From CAYNJF01 sp964397555 (GTDB taxonomy: Bacteria > Pseudomonadota > Gammaproteobacteria > Berkiellales > Berkiellaceae), in contig CAYNJF010000002.1 in assembly GCA_964397555.1 (NCBI GenBank), positions 28,720 to 92,719 of the forward strand: a DNA stretch of 64,000 bases, in the 5' to 3' direction. The stretch's first letter is position 1; the number at the start of each line of letters is the position of its first letter. Below, piece after piece: positions 52,096 to 61,283 of the stretch. The notes beneath the pieces were generated by a model. That model saw only the letters and a list, made by a program, of their open reading frames with translations, was not told where the DNA came from and did no database searches. Position numbers and translations under genes: made by a program.

Positions 52096-53002
52096 ATGGC
52101 ACCATGCCCATGTGCATGACTTAAATGAACAGAAAAAAAAGGGCAAGGTACCTCATGCGCTTTTGTTGAGTGCAGGCGCGTTCGAAGGGCAGCAGGCACT
52201 CAGTCATGATATGGCCAAAGCGCTTTTATGCGAACACGAACAAGCACCGTGCCACCAGTGCCAATCTTGTCACTGGTTTGAAATTGAGCATCATCCAGAC
52301 GTATGTGTGCTCGGGGCCAATGAAGCCATTGGGATTGATCAGATTCGAGCCTTGCCCTCGTTCGTGCACTTATCGGCCCATCATCACTACAAAGTCATTG
52401 TCATTGATGCCGACAAGCTGAACGTTCAATCATCCAACGCTCTATTAAAATTGTTGGAAGAGCCAACGGATTCAGTGGTCTTTATTCTTCACACCGCTCG
52501 TGCCCATGGGCTTTTGAAAACCATCGTCAGTCGATGCGTCGATGTGCCGATGCATGCCCCAAGCCAATCTCAATATCAGGCTTATCTAGAGCATCATCAG
52601 CTCCAGGGTTGCCTTTACGCCCACTGGTTTAGCCAACCTCACTTGGTTCAAGCCCTTTTTGAGCAAGACGAGGCTTGTCAGCAATTGTTGGAGCAACTGG
52701 TTCTTTTGTCCTTGGGGCAGACTTCCATTGAACACGTCACCAAAATAATGAGCCAAGGCTCATCTGAGCAGGGACTATACTTAATATATGGGCTGATTAC
52801 CCAGCTGATTAAACGTGCAGCAGGGCTTGATTATCAACTGGGTTCAATGGATAAATTAGCGCCCCTTTCCATGGAGCGTTTAAACGGCTTAAGTCAGAGC
52901 TGGCATCAATTGAGCCTCAAGCTCAATCAAGGCCCCTTTAAAGCACAATATCTGATCAGCGACTTTTTAGTGCAATGGCAACAAACATGGAGTCGAACAT
53001 GA
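52082..53002 (+). CDS. holB: DNA polymerase III delta' subunit
   Basis: Clamp-loader subunit, 306 residues. The zinc module CHQCQSCHWF and the LNVQSSNALLKLLEEPTDSVVFIL sensor region with TIVSRC are the family hallmarks. The P-loop position (LSAGAFEGQQAL) is degenerate, as expected because delta' does not hydrolyse ATP. It overlaps tmk upstream and pilZ downstream. Confidence 0.93.
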   Translation: MLSFEWHHAHVHDLNEQKKKGKVPHALLLSAGAFEGQQALSHDMAKALLCEHEQAPCHQCQSCHWFEIEHHPDVCVLGANEAIGIDQIRALPSFVHLSAHHHYKVIVIDADKLNVQSSNALLKLLEEPTDSVVFILHTARAHGLLKTIVSRCVDVPMHAPSQSQYQAYLEHHQLQGCLYAHWFSQPHLVQALFEQDEACQQLLEQLVLLSLGQTSIEHVTKIMSQGSSEQGLYLIYGLITQLIKRAAGLDYQLGSMDKLAPLSMERLNGLSQSWHQLSLKLNQGPFKAQYLISDFLVQWQQTWSRT

Positions 53003-53373
53003 GTGAAGCTAACCCACAGGCAAATGAAGGGCAAGGCAAAAAGCCTGGCATCCTCTCGTTAACCATTCGGGATAAATCCGTGTTATACGCCGCGTACATG
53101 CCTTTTGTAAAACATGGGGGCTTATTCATCCCCACCAACAAAACCTATCAGTTGCAAGATGAGGTCTTTTTGCTTTTAAACCTCATGGAAGAAACGGAAA
53201 AGCTTCCATGCCCAGGCCGAGTGGTTTGGGTCTCTCCCAAAGGGGCTCAAGGCAACAGAGCCGCTGGCATCGGCGTTCAATTTTGCGCCGAAGAAGGGGC
53301 AAATGTCCGTAATAAGATTGAGACGTATCTTGCGGGCATGTTACAATCCGATCGTCCCACTCACACCTTGTAG
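52999..53373 (+). CDS. pilZ: type IV pilus PilZ protein
   Basis: A 124-residue PilZ-domain protein of the founding type (Pseudomonas PA2960), needed for type IV pilus assembly but lacking the usual c-di-GMP binding residues. The core GILSLTIRDKSVLYAAYMPF, then VKHGGLFIPTNKTY and PKGAQGNRAAGIGVQF, closely matches what I recall of that protein. ATG 52999 has GGAG 7 bases upstream and overlaps the holB stop. It implies pili elsewhere in the genome, which would fit with ComEC. Confidence 0.92.
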   Translation: MSEANPQANEGQGKKPGILSLTIRDKSVLYAAYMPFVKHGGLFIPTNKTYQLQDEVFLLLNLMEETEKLPCPGRVVWVSPKGAQGNRAAGIGVQFCAEEGANVRNKIETYLAGMLQSDRPTHTL

Positions 53374-53377
53374 CGAT

Positions 53378-54154
53378 ATGTTTGTAGATTCCCATTGCCA
53401 CCTTCATTTAATCGATTTAGAGAAAGATAATTTATCCGTGGATGATTATCTTGAGCGAGCAAAACAAGCCAAAGTCGAACATTTTTTGAATGTATGCACC
53501 GAGCTCGGTGAGCGCCCGACGCTTGAAGCCATCGCCGAAAAGGGCGAACATATTTCATTTTCTCTGGGGGTGCATCCTAATCATGCAGCAGGAGAGTCCT
53601 TCAGCATCAGTCAAATTATTGATGGGATGGAGCACCCGCAGTGCGTAGCCGTGGGTGAAACGGGGCTCGATTACTATTGGCAAGAAGGCGATTTAACATG
53701 GCAGCGAGAGCGCTTTGCCACTCACATCCAGGCGGCCCATCAAGTAAAAAAACCTTTGATCATTCATACTCGCCAAGCCAAAGAGGATACCATCAGCATC
53801 ATGCGAGCCGAGCAGGCTGAAAAGGTGCGTGGGGTGATGCATTGCTTTACCGAAGATTGGGAGATGGCCAAACAAGCTTTAGATCTTGATTTTTATATTT
53901 CTTTTTCAGGCATTGTGACGTTCAAAAAAGCGCTTGAACTTCAAGAGGTCGCCAAAAAAGTACCCCTTGATCGCATGTTGATTGAAACCGATAGCCCCTA
54001 CCTAGCCCCCGTTCCTTTTCGGGGCAAACAAAACGAGCCAAGCTTTGTACCTCATGTAGCTAAATTCATTGCTGAGTTACGCGGCCAAACCTGCGAGAGC
54101 ATTGCTGAGCACACCACAAAAAACTACTACCAACTGTTCCATCGCTCCACATAG
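53378..54154 (+). CDS. tatD: TatD-family metal-dependent deoxyribonuclease
   Basis: A 258-residue TIM-barrel hydrolase. Metal ligands are visible in DSHCHLHL, GETGLDYYW, LIIHTRQA, GVMHCFTE and IETDSPYLAPVPFRGKQNEP. Members act as 3'-5' exonucleases or D-amino-acid-tRNA-type hydrolases. ATG 53378 is the conserved start, 5 bases after pilZ; the ribosome site is weak, so translation is probably coupled. It ends the core lipid/replication cluster. Confidence 0.93.
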   Translation: MFVDSHCHLHLIDLEKDNLSVDDYLERAKQAKVEHFLNVCTELGERPTLEAIAEKGEHISFSLGVHPNHAAGESFSISQIIDGMEHPQCVAVGETGLDYYWQEGDLTWQRERFATHIQAAHQVKKPLIIHTRQAKEDTISIMRAEQAEKVRGVMHCFTEDWEMAKQALDLDFYISFSGIVTFKKALELQEVAKKVPLDRMLIETDSPYLAPVPFRGKQNEPSFVPHVAKFIAELRGQTCESIAEHTTKNYYQLFHRST

Positions 54155-54192
54155 CAGCATAAAATGTAAAAAACGGTAAATGGAATTCCAGT

Positions 54193-55074
54193 ATGTCTTG
54201 TAAAAGACTTGCGGCTTTTCTAGTGCTCTGTCTGGCCTTATTTCAATCGATGTTGGTATATAGTCATGAACTTAAACCACTCATGAGAAAAGCCAACATG
54301 GGGGAGCCTAGAGCTCAGTATGAGTTAGCCCTACACTATCGGTTGGGAAAAGAACTTCCAAAAGACATGATGCTTGCTCTTAAATGGTGTGAACGAGCGG
54401 CAAGACAAAATCACATTGAGGCACAGAAAACCCTTGCCGCCATGTACAGTGAGCACGATGGAACCCCCGTGGATTATCCCACTGCGCTGAAATGGTATCG
54501 AAAAGCAGCTCGAAGTGGTGATCACCAAGCTCAAATCATCGTCGCCGATTGGCTTCTTGAAGGAAAAGGCACCAACCCTGATCCAAAAAAATCCCTTCAG
54601 TGGTACTTGAAAGCCTCGGAGTATAAGCACGCTAATCCAAAAGTATTTTACATGCTTGGTCAGCTCTTTAGTCTGGGCAAGGGCATCGAGCAAAACTTAA
54701 CCATGGCCGCTTCTTGGTTTGAGAAGTCCGCGACCATGGGGCATGTTGACTCTCAAATGCGCCTTGCTTATCTGTATTCAAAAGGGATTGGGGTTCAACG
54801 TGATTTTACTCGTTCAGCCCACTGGTATCATTTAGCCGCTTTGCATGATAACCCTAAAGCTCAGTATCGATACGGCTCCATGCTTGCCAAAGGGAAAGGC
54901 TTGGAAAAGGATTTAGCGTTGGCCTACGCATGGTTGGTCCGTGCCTCAGAGCAGGGTTCAAAACTGAGTGATCTCATGGCCGCTAAAATCAAACGCAAAC
55001 TTAGTGACGAGCAACGCCAGTCCGCGATTGACTACGTTTACTCCCAACTCAACGAGAACATGATTCATGGATAA
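54193..55074 (+). CDS. secreted Sel1-repeat protein
   Basis: A 293-residue exported protein with a signal peptide (LAAFLVLCLALFQSMLVYS) and about six Sel1-type helical repeats (AQYELALHYRLGKELPKD, YSKGIGVQRDFTRSAHWYHL and similar). Sel1 proteins mediate protein contacts in signalling and, in some pathogens, host interaction. The end overlaps the hutG start by 8 bases, so it is translated with the histidine-degradation genes, an odd partner for that pathway. Periplasmic or surface location is inferred from the signal peptide. Confidence 0.88.
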   Translation: MSCKRLAAFLVLCLALFQSMLVYSHELKPLMRKANMGEPRAQYELALHYRLGKELPKDMMLALKWCERAARQNHIEAQKTLAAMYSEHDGTPVDYPTALKWYRKAARSGDHQAQIIVADWLLEGKGTNPDPKKSLQWYLKASEYKHANPKVFYMLGQLFSLGKGIEQNLTMAASWFEKSATMGHVDSQMRLAYLYSKGIGVQRDFTRSAHWYHLAALHDNPKAQYRYGSMLAKGKGLEKDLALAYAWLVRASEQGSKLSDLMAAKIKRKLSDEQRQSAIDYVYSQLNENMIHG

Positions 55075-55999
55075 CGACTTTGAATCGCCTAAACCTATGC
55101 TATGGAAGGGCAGAGATGATGGGGCGCCATTGCGCTATTTTCAAACGGTGCAGTGCCTTGAAGATGAGAGCGCCTGGCCGCAGCGCAGTCATGTCTTACT
55201 TGGCTTTGCAAGCGATGAGGGCGTCTCAAGAAACCTGGGGCGAGTGGGGGCCAAAGTAGGACCCGATGCACTAAAAAAAGCTCTGGCTGGATTGGCGCTT
55301 CATCACGATAAACCTTTGGTGGATGCCGGGAACTTGGTGGTTGAGTCTAATTTAGAGGATGGACAGACTAAGCTTGCGAAAAAGATCACCTCTATGGTCC
55401 AAAATCATCATTTCCCGATTGTGCTAGGGGGTGGGCATGAGGTAGCGTTTGGACACTTTAAAGGCCTTAGCGAGGCGCTAAATCGTCAGGTGGCAATCGT
55501 GAATTTTGATGCTCATTTTGATTTGAGAAAAGCCGAGCACTCAAGTTCTGGCACCCCATTTTTGCAGTGCTACGACTATTGCCAAGAAAAGGGGCATGAC
55601 TTTGCCTACTATTGCATCGGAGTTAATCCAACCTCCAACACCGCAGCTCTTTATGAAACCGCTGAAAAAATTGGGGTTGAATATCTTCATGTCTTAGACA
55701 TCTTAAAAGACGACCGAAAACTCGAACATATGCTTGATGCCATTATCTCTAAGCATGATGCTATTTACGTCACCGTATGTTTGGATGTGTTCTCATCCAG
55801 CTTGGCTCCAGGGGTATCCGCTGCCACACCCTTAGGGCTTGAACCCTGGCATGTGATGAGCGCCTGTGAGACCCTTGCTCAATCGGCCAAGGTCGTGGCC
55901 TTGGATATTGCAGAGCTTGCACCTCAATACGATGACTCTAATCAAACGGCTCTGTTAGGAGCAACTCTTATTGATGGGTTTATAAGGGCGCTGCCATGA
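55067..55999 (+). CDS. hutG: formimidoylglutamase
   Basis: Arginase-family manganese enzyme (310 residues) that converts formimidoylglutamate to glutamate and formamide, the last step of the short Hut pathway. Metal motifs: VLGGGHEVAFGHF, NFDAHFDLR and VCLDVFSSSLAPGVSAATPLG. Arginases have Asp-x-Asp at the last site where this has Cys-x-Asp; I cannot say whether that is usual for HutG. Overlaps the Sel1 gene upstream and hutI downstream (ATGA). Confidence 0.92.
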   Translation: MDNDFESPKPMLWKGRDDGAPLRYFQTVQCLEDESAWPQRSHVLLGFASDEGVSRNLGRVGAKVGPDALKKALAGLALHHDKPLVDAGNLVVESNLEDGQTKLAKKITSMVQNHHFPIVLGGGHEVAFGHFKGLSEALNRQVAIVNFDAHFDLRKAEHSSSGTPFLQCYDYCQEKGHDFAYYCIGVNPTSNTAALYETAEKIGVEYLHVLDILKDDRKLEHMLDAIISKHDAIYVTVCLDVFSSSLAPGVSAATPLGLEPWHVMSACETLAQSAKVVALDIAELAPQYDDSNQTALLGATLIDGFIRALP

Positions 56000-57210
56000 C
56001 GAATGTTGCCTTCATTCATGTAAAGGCCTGTGACTTTTCAGGGGAAGATTACGCCATCATCGACGATGCAACCGTGGTTGTGAAAAATGGTCTGATCGAA
56101 TGGGTAGGGCCTTCATCGCAAGCCCCTGAGCTTGATGGTTTCTCCATCATCGATGGAAAACATCAAGTGTTAACCCCTGGTTTGATTGATTGCCACACCC
56201 ATAGTGTGTATGGAAAATCTCGCGCGAACGAGTTTGAAGATCGCTTAAACGGAGCAAGCTATGAGCAAATCCACCAACGAGGTGGTGGGATTTACGCCAG
56301 TGTGGCCGATTTACGGTTGACCTCCAAAGAAGACTTACTTGCCTCAAGCTTAAAGCGAGTTCATGCCATGATAAAAAATGGGGTGACCTCTCTTGAAATC
56401 AAATCAGGCTATGGACTCGATTTAGAGAATGAACAGAAAATGCTTGAAGTGGCTCAAGCAATCAGTGAACGTTTAGGGCTTGATATCCAAAAAACGTTTT
56501 TAGGCGCTCATACCTTGGCGCCTGAGTATCAAGACATGCAGGCTTACATCGATTATCTGGTCGATACCATGCTTCCTGCTCTCGTCGAACACAAACTGGT
56601 TGATGCCGTTGATGGGTTTTGTGAATCCATTGGATTCAGTGCCGATCATCTTGACAAACTCTTTACCCGAGCAAAGCGTCTTGGACTCCCTGTAAAAGGG
56701 CATGTGGAGCAGTTGAGTCAATGCGGTGGGTTAGAGGTGGCTTTAACTCACCAGGCGTTGAGTGTTGATCATCTTGAATACCTATCAGCTGCCCAAGTGA
56801 AAGCATTGGCAAAGACCGAGACAGTTGCGGTGCTTTTACCCAGTGCTTACTATTTTTTGCAACAAACCCAACCACCACCGATTCAAGCCCTAAGAGAGGC
56901 GGGCGTTGCCATGGCGGTAGCGACCGATTGCAATCCTGGCTCATCTGCGAATGCCTCTTTATTAACCTGTGCCAATATGGGTTGTGTGTTGTTTGGTTTA
57001 ACCCCTTTTGAAGCATGGAAGGGCATGACGACGGCGGCATCCAAAGCGCTAGGGTTTACTCACGTTGGTCAATTAAAACCTGGATTTCAGGCTGACTTGG
57101 CCTTGTGGGAGGTGGACCATCCCAGAGAAGTCATTGCTCATCTTGGTTTTGATCCGCTTATTGCATCTTATAAACAAGGAAGAAGATTGTATGCAAAAGA
57201 ATCAGTTTGA
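55996..57210 (+). CDS. hutI: imidazolonepropionase
   Basis: Amidohydrolase of 404 residues that opens imidazolone propionate to formimidoylglutamate. Metal ligands lie in LIDCHTHSVYGKSR and KGHVEQLSQ, with HLEYLSA and the catalytic Asp in VATDCNPGSS. Coupled to hutG by a 4-base overlap. hutU begins within its last 20 bases. Confidence 0.95.
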   Translation: MTNVAFIHVKACDFSGEDYAIIDDATVVVKNGLIEWVGPSSQAPELDGFSIIDGKHQVLTPGLIDCHTHSVYGKSRANEFEDRLNGASYEQIHQRGGGIYASVADLRLTSKEDLLASSLKRVHAMIKNGVTSLEIKSGYGLDLENEQKMLEVAQAISERLGLDIQKTFLGAHTLAPEYQDMQAYIDYLVDTMLPALVEHKLVDAVDGFCESIGFSADHLDKLFTRAKRLGLPVKGHVEQLSQCGGLEVALTHQALSVDHLEYLSAAQVKALAKTETVAVLLPSAYYFLQQTQPPPIQALREAGVAMAVATDCNPGSSANASLLTCANMGCVLFGLTPFEAWKGMTTAASKALGFTHVGQLKPGFQADLALWEVDHPREVIAHLGFDPLIASYKQGRRLYAKESV

Positions 57211-58861
57211 CGCGAGTCGTCGCATTCAAGCACCAACGGGCGCTACCTTAAACTGTGCTTCTTGGCAAATTGAAGCCCCACTTCGCATGTTGATGAATAA
57301 TCTTGATCCTGAAGTGGCAGAAAACCCTCAAGCATTGATTGTGTATGGTGGCATCGGTCGCGCTGCTCGCAATTGGGAAAGCTATGATGCCATCGTCGAG
57401 ACGTTAAAAAGGTTAAAAGAGAATCAAACCTTACTTGTTCAATCGGGCAAACCCGTTGGTGTTTTTCAAACCCATGAAGATGCCCCAAGAGTCCTCATCG
57501 CAAATTCCAATTTGGTGCCCCAGTGGGCCAATTGGGATCATTTTCATGAGCTCGATCGTCAAGGGTTGATGATGTACGGTCAAATGACCGCAGGGTCTTG
57601 GATTTACATTGGCTCGCAAGGCATTGTCCAGGGCACCTATGAGACGTTCATGTCAGCAGCGGATAAACACTTCGATGGCAATTTAGAGGGCAAATGGATA
57701 CTTACCAGTGGACTTGGTGGCATGGGAGGGGCCCAACCTTTAGCTGCGACAATGGCAGGGGCAAGCATGCTTGCCATTGAGTGCGATCCCTCGCATATTC
57801 AAAAGCGTCTAGACACCAAGTATCTTGACGTCAGTACCGACAGCCTGTCAGAGGCCCTGCAACTCATACAGCGTTCTTTGGACGACAAAAAGCCAATCTC
57901 GGTTGGGTTGTTGGGCAATGGTGCAGAGCTTTTGCCGCAAATCCTAGAGCAGTCACTGATGCCTGATATGGTGACCGATCAGACCAGTGCTCATGATCCA
58001 TTGAATGGTTATCTTCCTGCTGGTTGGTCCTTAGATCAAGCGAAAAAGGCTAGGGAGTCTGATCCCCAATCACTGATTGAGGCAGCCAAGACCTCGATGG
58101 CCACGCATGTGAGTGCGTTGTTAGGGTTTCATAAAAAAGGGATCCCAACCTTTGATTATGGCAATAACATTCGACAGGTAGCCTATGACGAGGGGGTTAA
58201 AGACGCTTTTGATTTTCCTGGCTTTGTTCCAGCCTACATTCGCCCCTTATTCTGTGTGGGTAAGGGGCCATTTCGATGGGCGGCCTTGTCTGGGGATCCT
58301 GAGGATATTTATAAAACGGATGAAAAAGTTAAAGAGCTCATGCCGGATGATAAAGCGTTGCATCGATGGTTGGATATGGCCAAAGAGCGCATACAATTTC
58401 AAGGATTACCGGCTCGTATCTGTTGGTTAGGCGTTGAAGATCGCGTACGCATGGGCTTAGCGTTTAATGAGATGGTCAAAGACGGGACCTTAAAAGCACC
58501 CATTTGCATTGGTCGTGATCATCTTGATACAGGCTCGGTATCATCTCCCAATCGAGAGACGGAAGCCATGAAAGATGGCTCTGATGCGGTATCAGACTGG
58601 CCGCTCTTAAATGCCTTATTGAATACGGCATCAGGTGCGACTTGGGTCAGCCTTCATCATGGTGGTGGTGTTGGTATGGGTTACTCACAGCACTCTGGCT
58701 TTGTGATTTGTGCGGATGGCTCGGATAAAGCCAAGGAACGACTCTCTCGAGTGCTTGTCAATGACCCGGCAACCGGTGTGATGCGCCATGCCGATGCAGG
58801 CTATGACATTGCTGTTGAGTGCGCAAAGAAAAATGAATTGGATCTACCCATGATAAGGTAA
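57191..58861 (+). CDS. hutU: urocanate hydratase
   Basis: NAD-dependent hydratase (556 residues) that converts urocanate to imidazolone propionate. The NAD loop GLGGMGGAQPLAATMAGA, YGGIGRAARNWES near the start, and the C-terminal GRDHLDTGSV and HHGGGVGMGYSQHSG are family hallmarks. ATG 57191 is the conserved start; the open frame back to 57134 lies inside hutI. Confidence 0.96.
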   Translation: MQKNQFDASRRIQAPTGATLNCASWQIEAPLRMLMNNLDPEVAENPQALIVYGGIGRAARNWESYDAIVETLKRLKENQTLLVQSGKPVGVFQTHEDAPRVLIANSNLVPQWANWDHFHELDRQGLMMYGQMTAGSWIYIGSQGIVQGTYETFMSAADKHFDGNLEGKWILTSGLGGMGGAQPLAATMAGASMLAIECDPSHIQKRLDTKYLDVSTDSLSEALQLIQRSLDDKKPISVGLLGNGAELLPQILEQSLMPDMVTDQTSAHDPLNGYLPAGWSLDQAKKARESDPQSLIEAAKTSMATHVSALLGFHKKGIPTFDYGNNIRQVAYDEGVKDAFDFPGFVPAYIRPLFCVGKGPFRWAALSGDPEDIYKTDEKVKELMPDDKALHRWLDMAKERIQFQGLPARICWLGVEDRVRMGLAFNEMVKDGTLKAPICIGRDHLDTGSVSSPNRETEAMKDGSDAVSDWPLLNALLNTASGATWVSLHHGGGVGMGYSQHSGFVICADGSDKAKERLSRVLVNDPATGVMRHADAGYDIAVECAKKNELDLPMIR

Positions 58862-58865
58862 GTGC

Positions 58866-60377
58866 ATGGAAGCTATGAAACTACAGGCAGGGACGCTGTC
58901 GTTTGAACAAATACGTCATTGGCTTAACCACAAAAACCCAATATCGTTAACGGATGGCGATATTGAAAACATTCAAGAGGCCGTCTCAACGGTTCGAACG
59001 CTGGTTGAAGAAGGGGAAACCATTTACGGAGTCAATACAGGCTTTGGTCAACTGGCCTCAAAACGCATTGAACCAAACCGCCTTGAACAACTTCAGTACA
59101 ATTTACTGGTCTCACACGCCACCGGGATTGGGGATAACTTTTCAGATCCTCTAGTGGCTCTTATCATGCTCTTGAAGATCAACTCGTTGGCCCAGGGCCA
59201 TTCGGGGGTTCGTGTTGAGGTGATTGAAGCGCTCATTAGTTTTTTGAATGAGGGGTATTATCCGGCCATCCCCTCTAAGGGGAGTGTCGGCGCCTCTGGC
59301 GATTTAGCCCCATTGGCTCATATGAGCTGCGCTCTTATCGGGCTTGGTGATATGCATCATGAGGGGCAACGGATCCCAGCTTCAAAAGCCATTGAGCAGT
59401 TAGCAATCAATGTTTTGCCGCTGCAACCTAAAGAAGGATTGACGCTTCTTAACGGTACGCAAGTTTCAACTGCTTTGGCAGTTTCAGCGTTGTTGGAATT
59501 AGAGACCTTACTGGATGCTTCGTTGAGCATTGCCGCCATGAGCATTGAGGCTTACAAAGGCTCGAAGGTGCCGTTTGATCCAAGGTTGCATGAAATCAGA
59601 CGACTGTCGTCACAAAAAGCCATCGCTCATCACATGTGGACTCTTTTGCAAGATAGCCCCATACAAGACTCTCATGTAGAGTGCGACAAAGTTCAAGATC
59701 CTTATTCATTTCGATGCATCCCCCAAGTGCTCGGCGCATGCCTTGCTCTAATCGAGCATGCCAAAGCCATGCTCGAATGTGAAATCAATGCTGTCACGGA
59801 TAATCCTTTGGTCTTTTCGAACGAGCGAGAAGTGTTATCGGGGGGGAATTTTCATGCCCAACCCGTCGCCTTTGCCGCGGATACCATGGCCATGGCCATC
59901 GCGGAAATTGGTTCTTTGTCGGAGCGGCGAGTGGCTATTTTGATTGACAGTGGGATGTCTGATTTGCCAGCCTTTTTGGTTGAAGACAGCGGTGAAAATT
60001 CTGGGATGATGATTGCTCAAGTGACTTCCGCGGCGCTCGTCTCTGAGAACAAGCAATTGTGTGTGCCCTCGAGTGTGGATTCAATCCCCACATCGGCAAA
60101 TCAAGAAGATCATGTTAGTATGGCCACGTATGCTGCAAGGCGCTTGCATGACATGGTTGAAAATTTGACTCATATTTTAGCCATTGAATTGCTTTGTGCG
60201 GCTCAGGGCATGGATTTTCATAAGCCATTGAGCTCGTCTAAAGCCATTCAAAAAGTGCACGATGATTTTAGACGTCTTGTGCTTCATTTGGATAAAGACC
60301 GCCTCATGACCGAAGACATTCATCAGGCCAAATCTTTTATTCAATCGTATTCTTGGTATTCATTACGTACATCTTAA
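58866..60377 (+). CDS. hutH: histidine ammonia-lyase
   Basis: First enzyme of histidine breakdown, giving urocanate and ammonia; 503 residues. The Ala-Ser-Gly that forms the MIO cofactor is in GSVGASGDLAPLAHMSCALIG, with the Tyr in IYGVNTGFGQLAS, and ENSGMMIAQVTSAALVSENK further on. The order hutG-I-U-H lacks a hutC repressor or a hutT permease. GG-peptide 2 begins 12 bases after its stop. Confidence 0.96.
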   Translation: MEAMKLQAGTLSFEQIRHWLNHKNPISLTDGDIENIQEAVSTVRTLVEEGETIYGVNTGFGQLASKRIEPNRLEQLQYNLLVSHATGIGDNFSDPLVALIMLLKINSLAQGHSGVRVEVIEALISFLNEGYYPAIPSKGSVGASGDLAPLAHMSCALIGLGDMHHEGQRIPASKAIEQLAINVLPLQPKEGLTLLNGTQVSTALAVSALLELETLLDASLSIAAMSIEAYKGSKVPFDPRLHEIRRLSSQKAIAHHMWTLLQDSPIQDSHVECDKVQDPYSFRCIPQVLGACLALIEHAKAMLECEINAVTDNPLVFSNEREVLSGGNFHAQPVAFAADTMAMAIAEIGSLSERRVAILIDSGMSDLPAFLVEDSGENSGMMIAQVTSAALVSENKQLCVPSSVDSIPTSANQEDHVSMATYAARRLHDMVENLTHILAIELLCAAQGMDFHKPLSSSKAIQKVHDDFRRLVLHLDKDRLMTEDIHQAKSFIQSYSWYSLRTS

Positions 60378-60389
60378 AAAGGAGCAATT

Positions 60390-60641
60390 ATGCGTGAATT
60401 AACTTTAGAGCAGTGCCAAGTCACTTCTGGTGGTGAAGCTTATCTTTCTTTGATGGGAACGTCCTTGATGGATGGTCTTGATGAGCATGAAAAAGCGTTC
60501 TTGTTTACAGGCCTTGGAGCAGGGATCATCACCGGGGCTCTTGTCGGACGTTTAGGGCTTTTACTGGGGGCTGGTACCATCGGTGCGTATTACGCTTACG
60601 ATAAGTTTCTTAAAGGGACGGATAAAGATCCGCTTGCTTGA
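60390..60641 (+). CDS. double-glycine-leader peptide 2 (microcin/bacteriocin-like)
   Basis: An 83-residue precursor with leader MRELTLEQCQVTSGG, very close in form to the microcin V-type double-glycine leader. The predicted 68-residue core is Gly-rich and membrane-active looking: FLFTGLGAGIITGALVGR and GLLLGAGTIGAYYAY contain several GxxxG contacts, then a basic/acidic tail. AAGGAG lies 6 bases before the ATG and a strong terminator follows. It is only 12 bases after hutH, so it can be read from the hut transcript. Leader length and residues E3-L4, Q10 and SGG match the peptide at 34016. No exporter or immunity gene is adjacent. Toxin function is inferred. Confidence 0.75.
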   Translation: MRELTLEQCQVTSGGEAYLSLMGTSLMDGLDEHEKAFLFTGLGAGIITGALVGRLGLLLGAGTIGAYYAYDKFLKGTDKDPLA

Positions 60642-60658
60642 TTGAGTTTATTGTCATT

Positions 60659-60687
60659 AAAAAAAGGAGCCAAGGCTCCTTTTTTTA
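60659..60687. terminator. bidirectional intrinsic terminator
   Basis: A7-GGAGC-CAAG-GCTCC-T7: a compact hairpin with an A run before and a T run after. It closes the hut/GG-peptide unit on the plus strand and can also serve the minus-strand gene ending at 60705. Confidence 0.92.
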
Positions 60688-60704
60688 TTCTCATCAAAAA
60701 TCAA

Positions 60705-60905
60705 TTAGATTGAATGACGTCTTGATGAACATGGGCGCTCATCGGCTTTATTCGATGCCTCTTGGGCACGAACAAAAGCAGGCGTGTAAGAGCCTGTCTG
60801 AATTTGATCAGCAATGTGGGCGAGCTCAAAGGCTAATTCAAAAAGCTTCTTTTCAGCAGTCGCAAGTTCATTTGCATCTGCATCGAATTGTGGAGTGTAG
60901 CTCAT
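60705..60905 (-). CDS. small protein, TPxF motif, copy A
   Basis: A 66-residue protein, MSYTPQFDADANELATAE and onward, with a central amphipathic helix and a basic end (SSRRHSI). Its first nine residues share the pattern M-x-(Y/F)-T-P-x-F-(D/N)-A with the next minus-strand gene, and SYTPAF recurs inside at about residue 38. There is no strong ribosome site. The terminator at 60659-60687 lies just behind it. Function unknown; coding status rests mainly on the shared motif. Confidence 0.55.
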   Translation of the reverse strand: MSYTPQFDADANELATAEKKLFELAFELAHIADQIQTGSYTPAFVRAQEASNKADERPCSSRRHSI

Positions 60906-61039
60906 AGGTGTAGGCGCTCTTAGTTATTTAACCAATTTCAATGGATGATACGCAGAATATGAGGGTATGTAAATAAAGTTAAATAGCTGACAATAAGAAA
61001 GCAGATACACAGAGTTAAAGCGCCGACAAGTGGGAGTGG

Positions 61040-61231
61040 CTACTTTTTAAATTTAGCTTTTTGTTTAACGCTATCAGTCACCTCAACGCGATCTGGAACG
61101 TGTCCAACAGCGTCTTTGAGAGCTTTGACCTCATCTGTTATATCAGCCTTATTACCCACAGCTTCTATCTTATTCACGGCTTGAGTGGCTTTGTCAGTCA
61201 GAGAAGCATTAAAGCTAGGAGTGAATGCCAT
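61040..61231 (-). CDS. small protein, TPxF motif, copy B
   Basis: A 63-residue, Lys/Val/Asp-rich helical protein starting MAFTPSFNASLTDKATQAVN, with a basic C-terminus (KQKAKFKK). AAGGA lies about 9 bases before the ATG. It shares its N-terminal motif with the 66-residue protein downstream. No known family recognised; no signal peptide or membrane helix. Confidence 0.6.
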   Translation of the reverse strand: MAFTPSFNASLTDKATQAVNKIEAVGNKADITDEVKALKDAVGHVPDRVEVTDSVKQKAKFKK

Positions 61232-61283
61232 ATTTAAGATTCCTTATAGTCATAGAATTAGTGTAAGGCAGTTTGAGAAAAGA

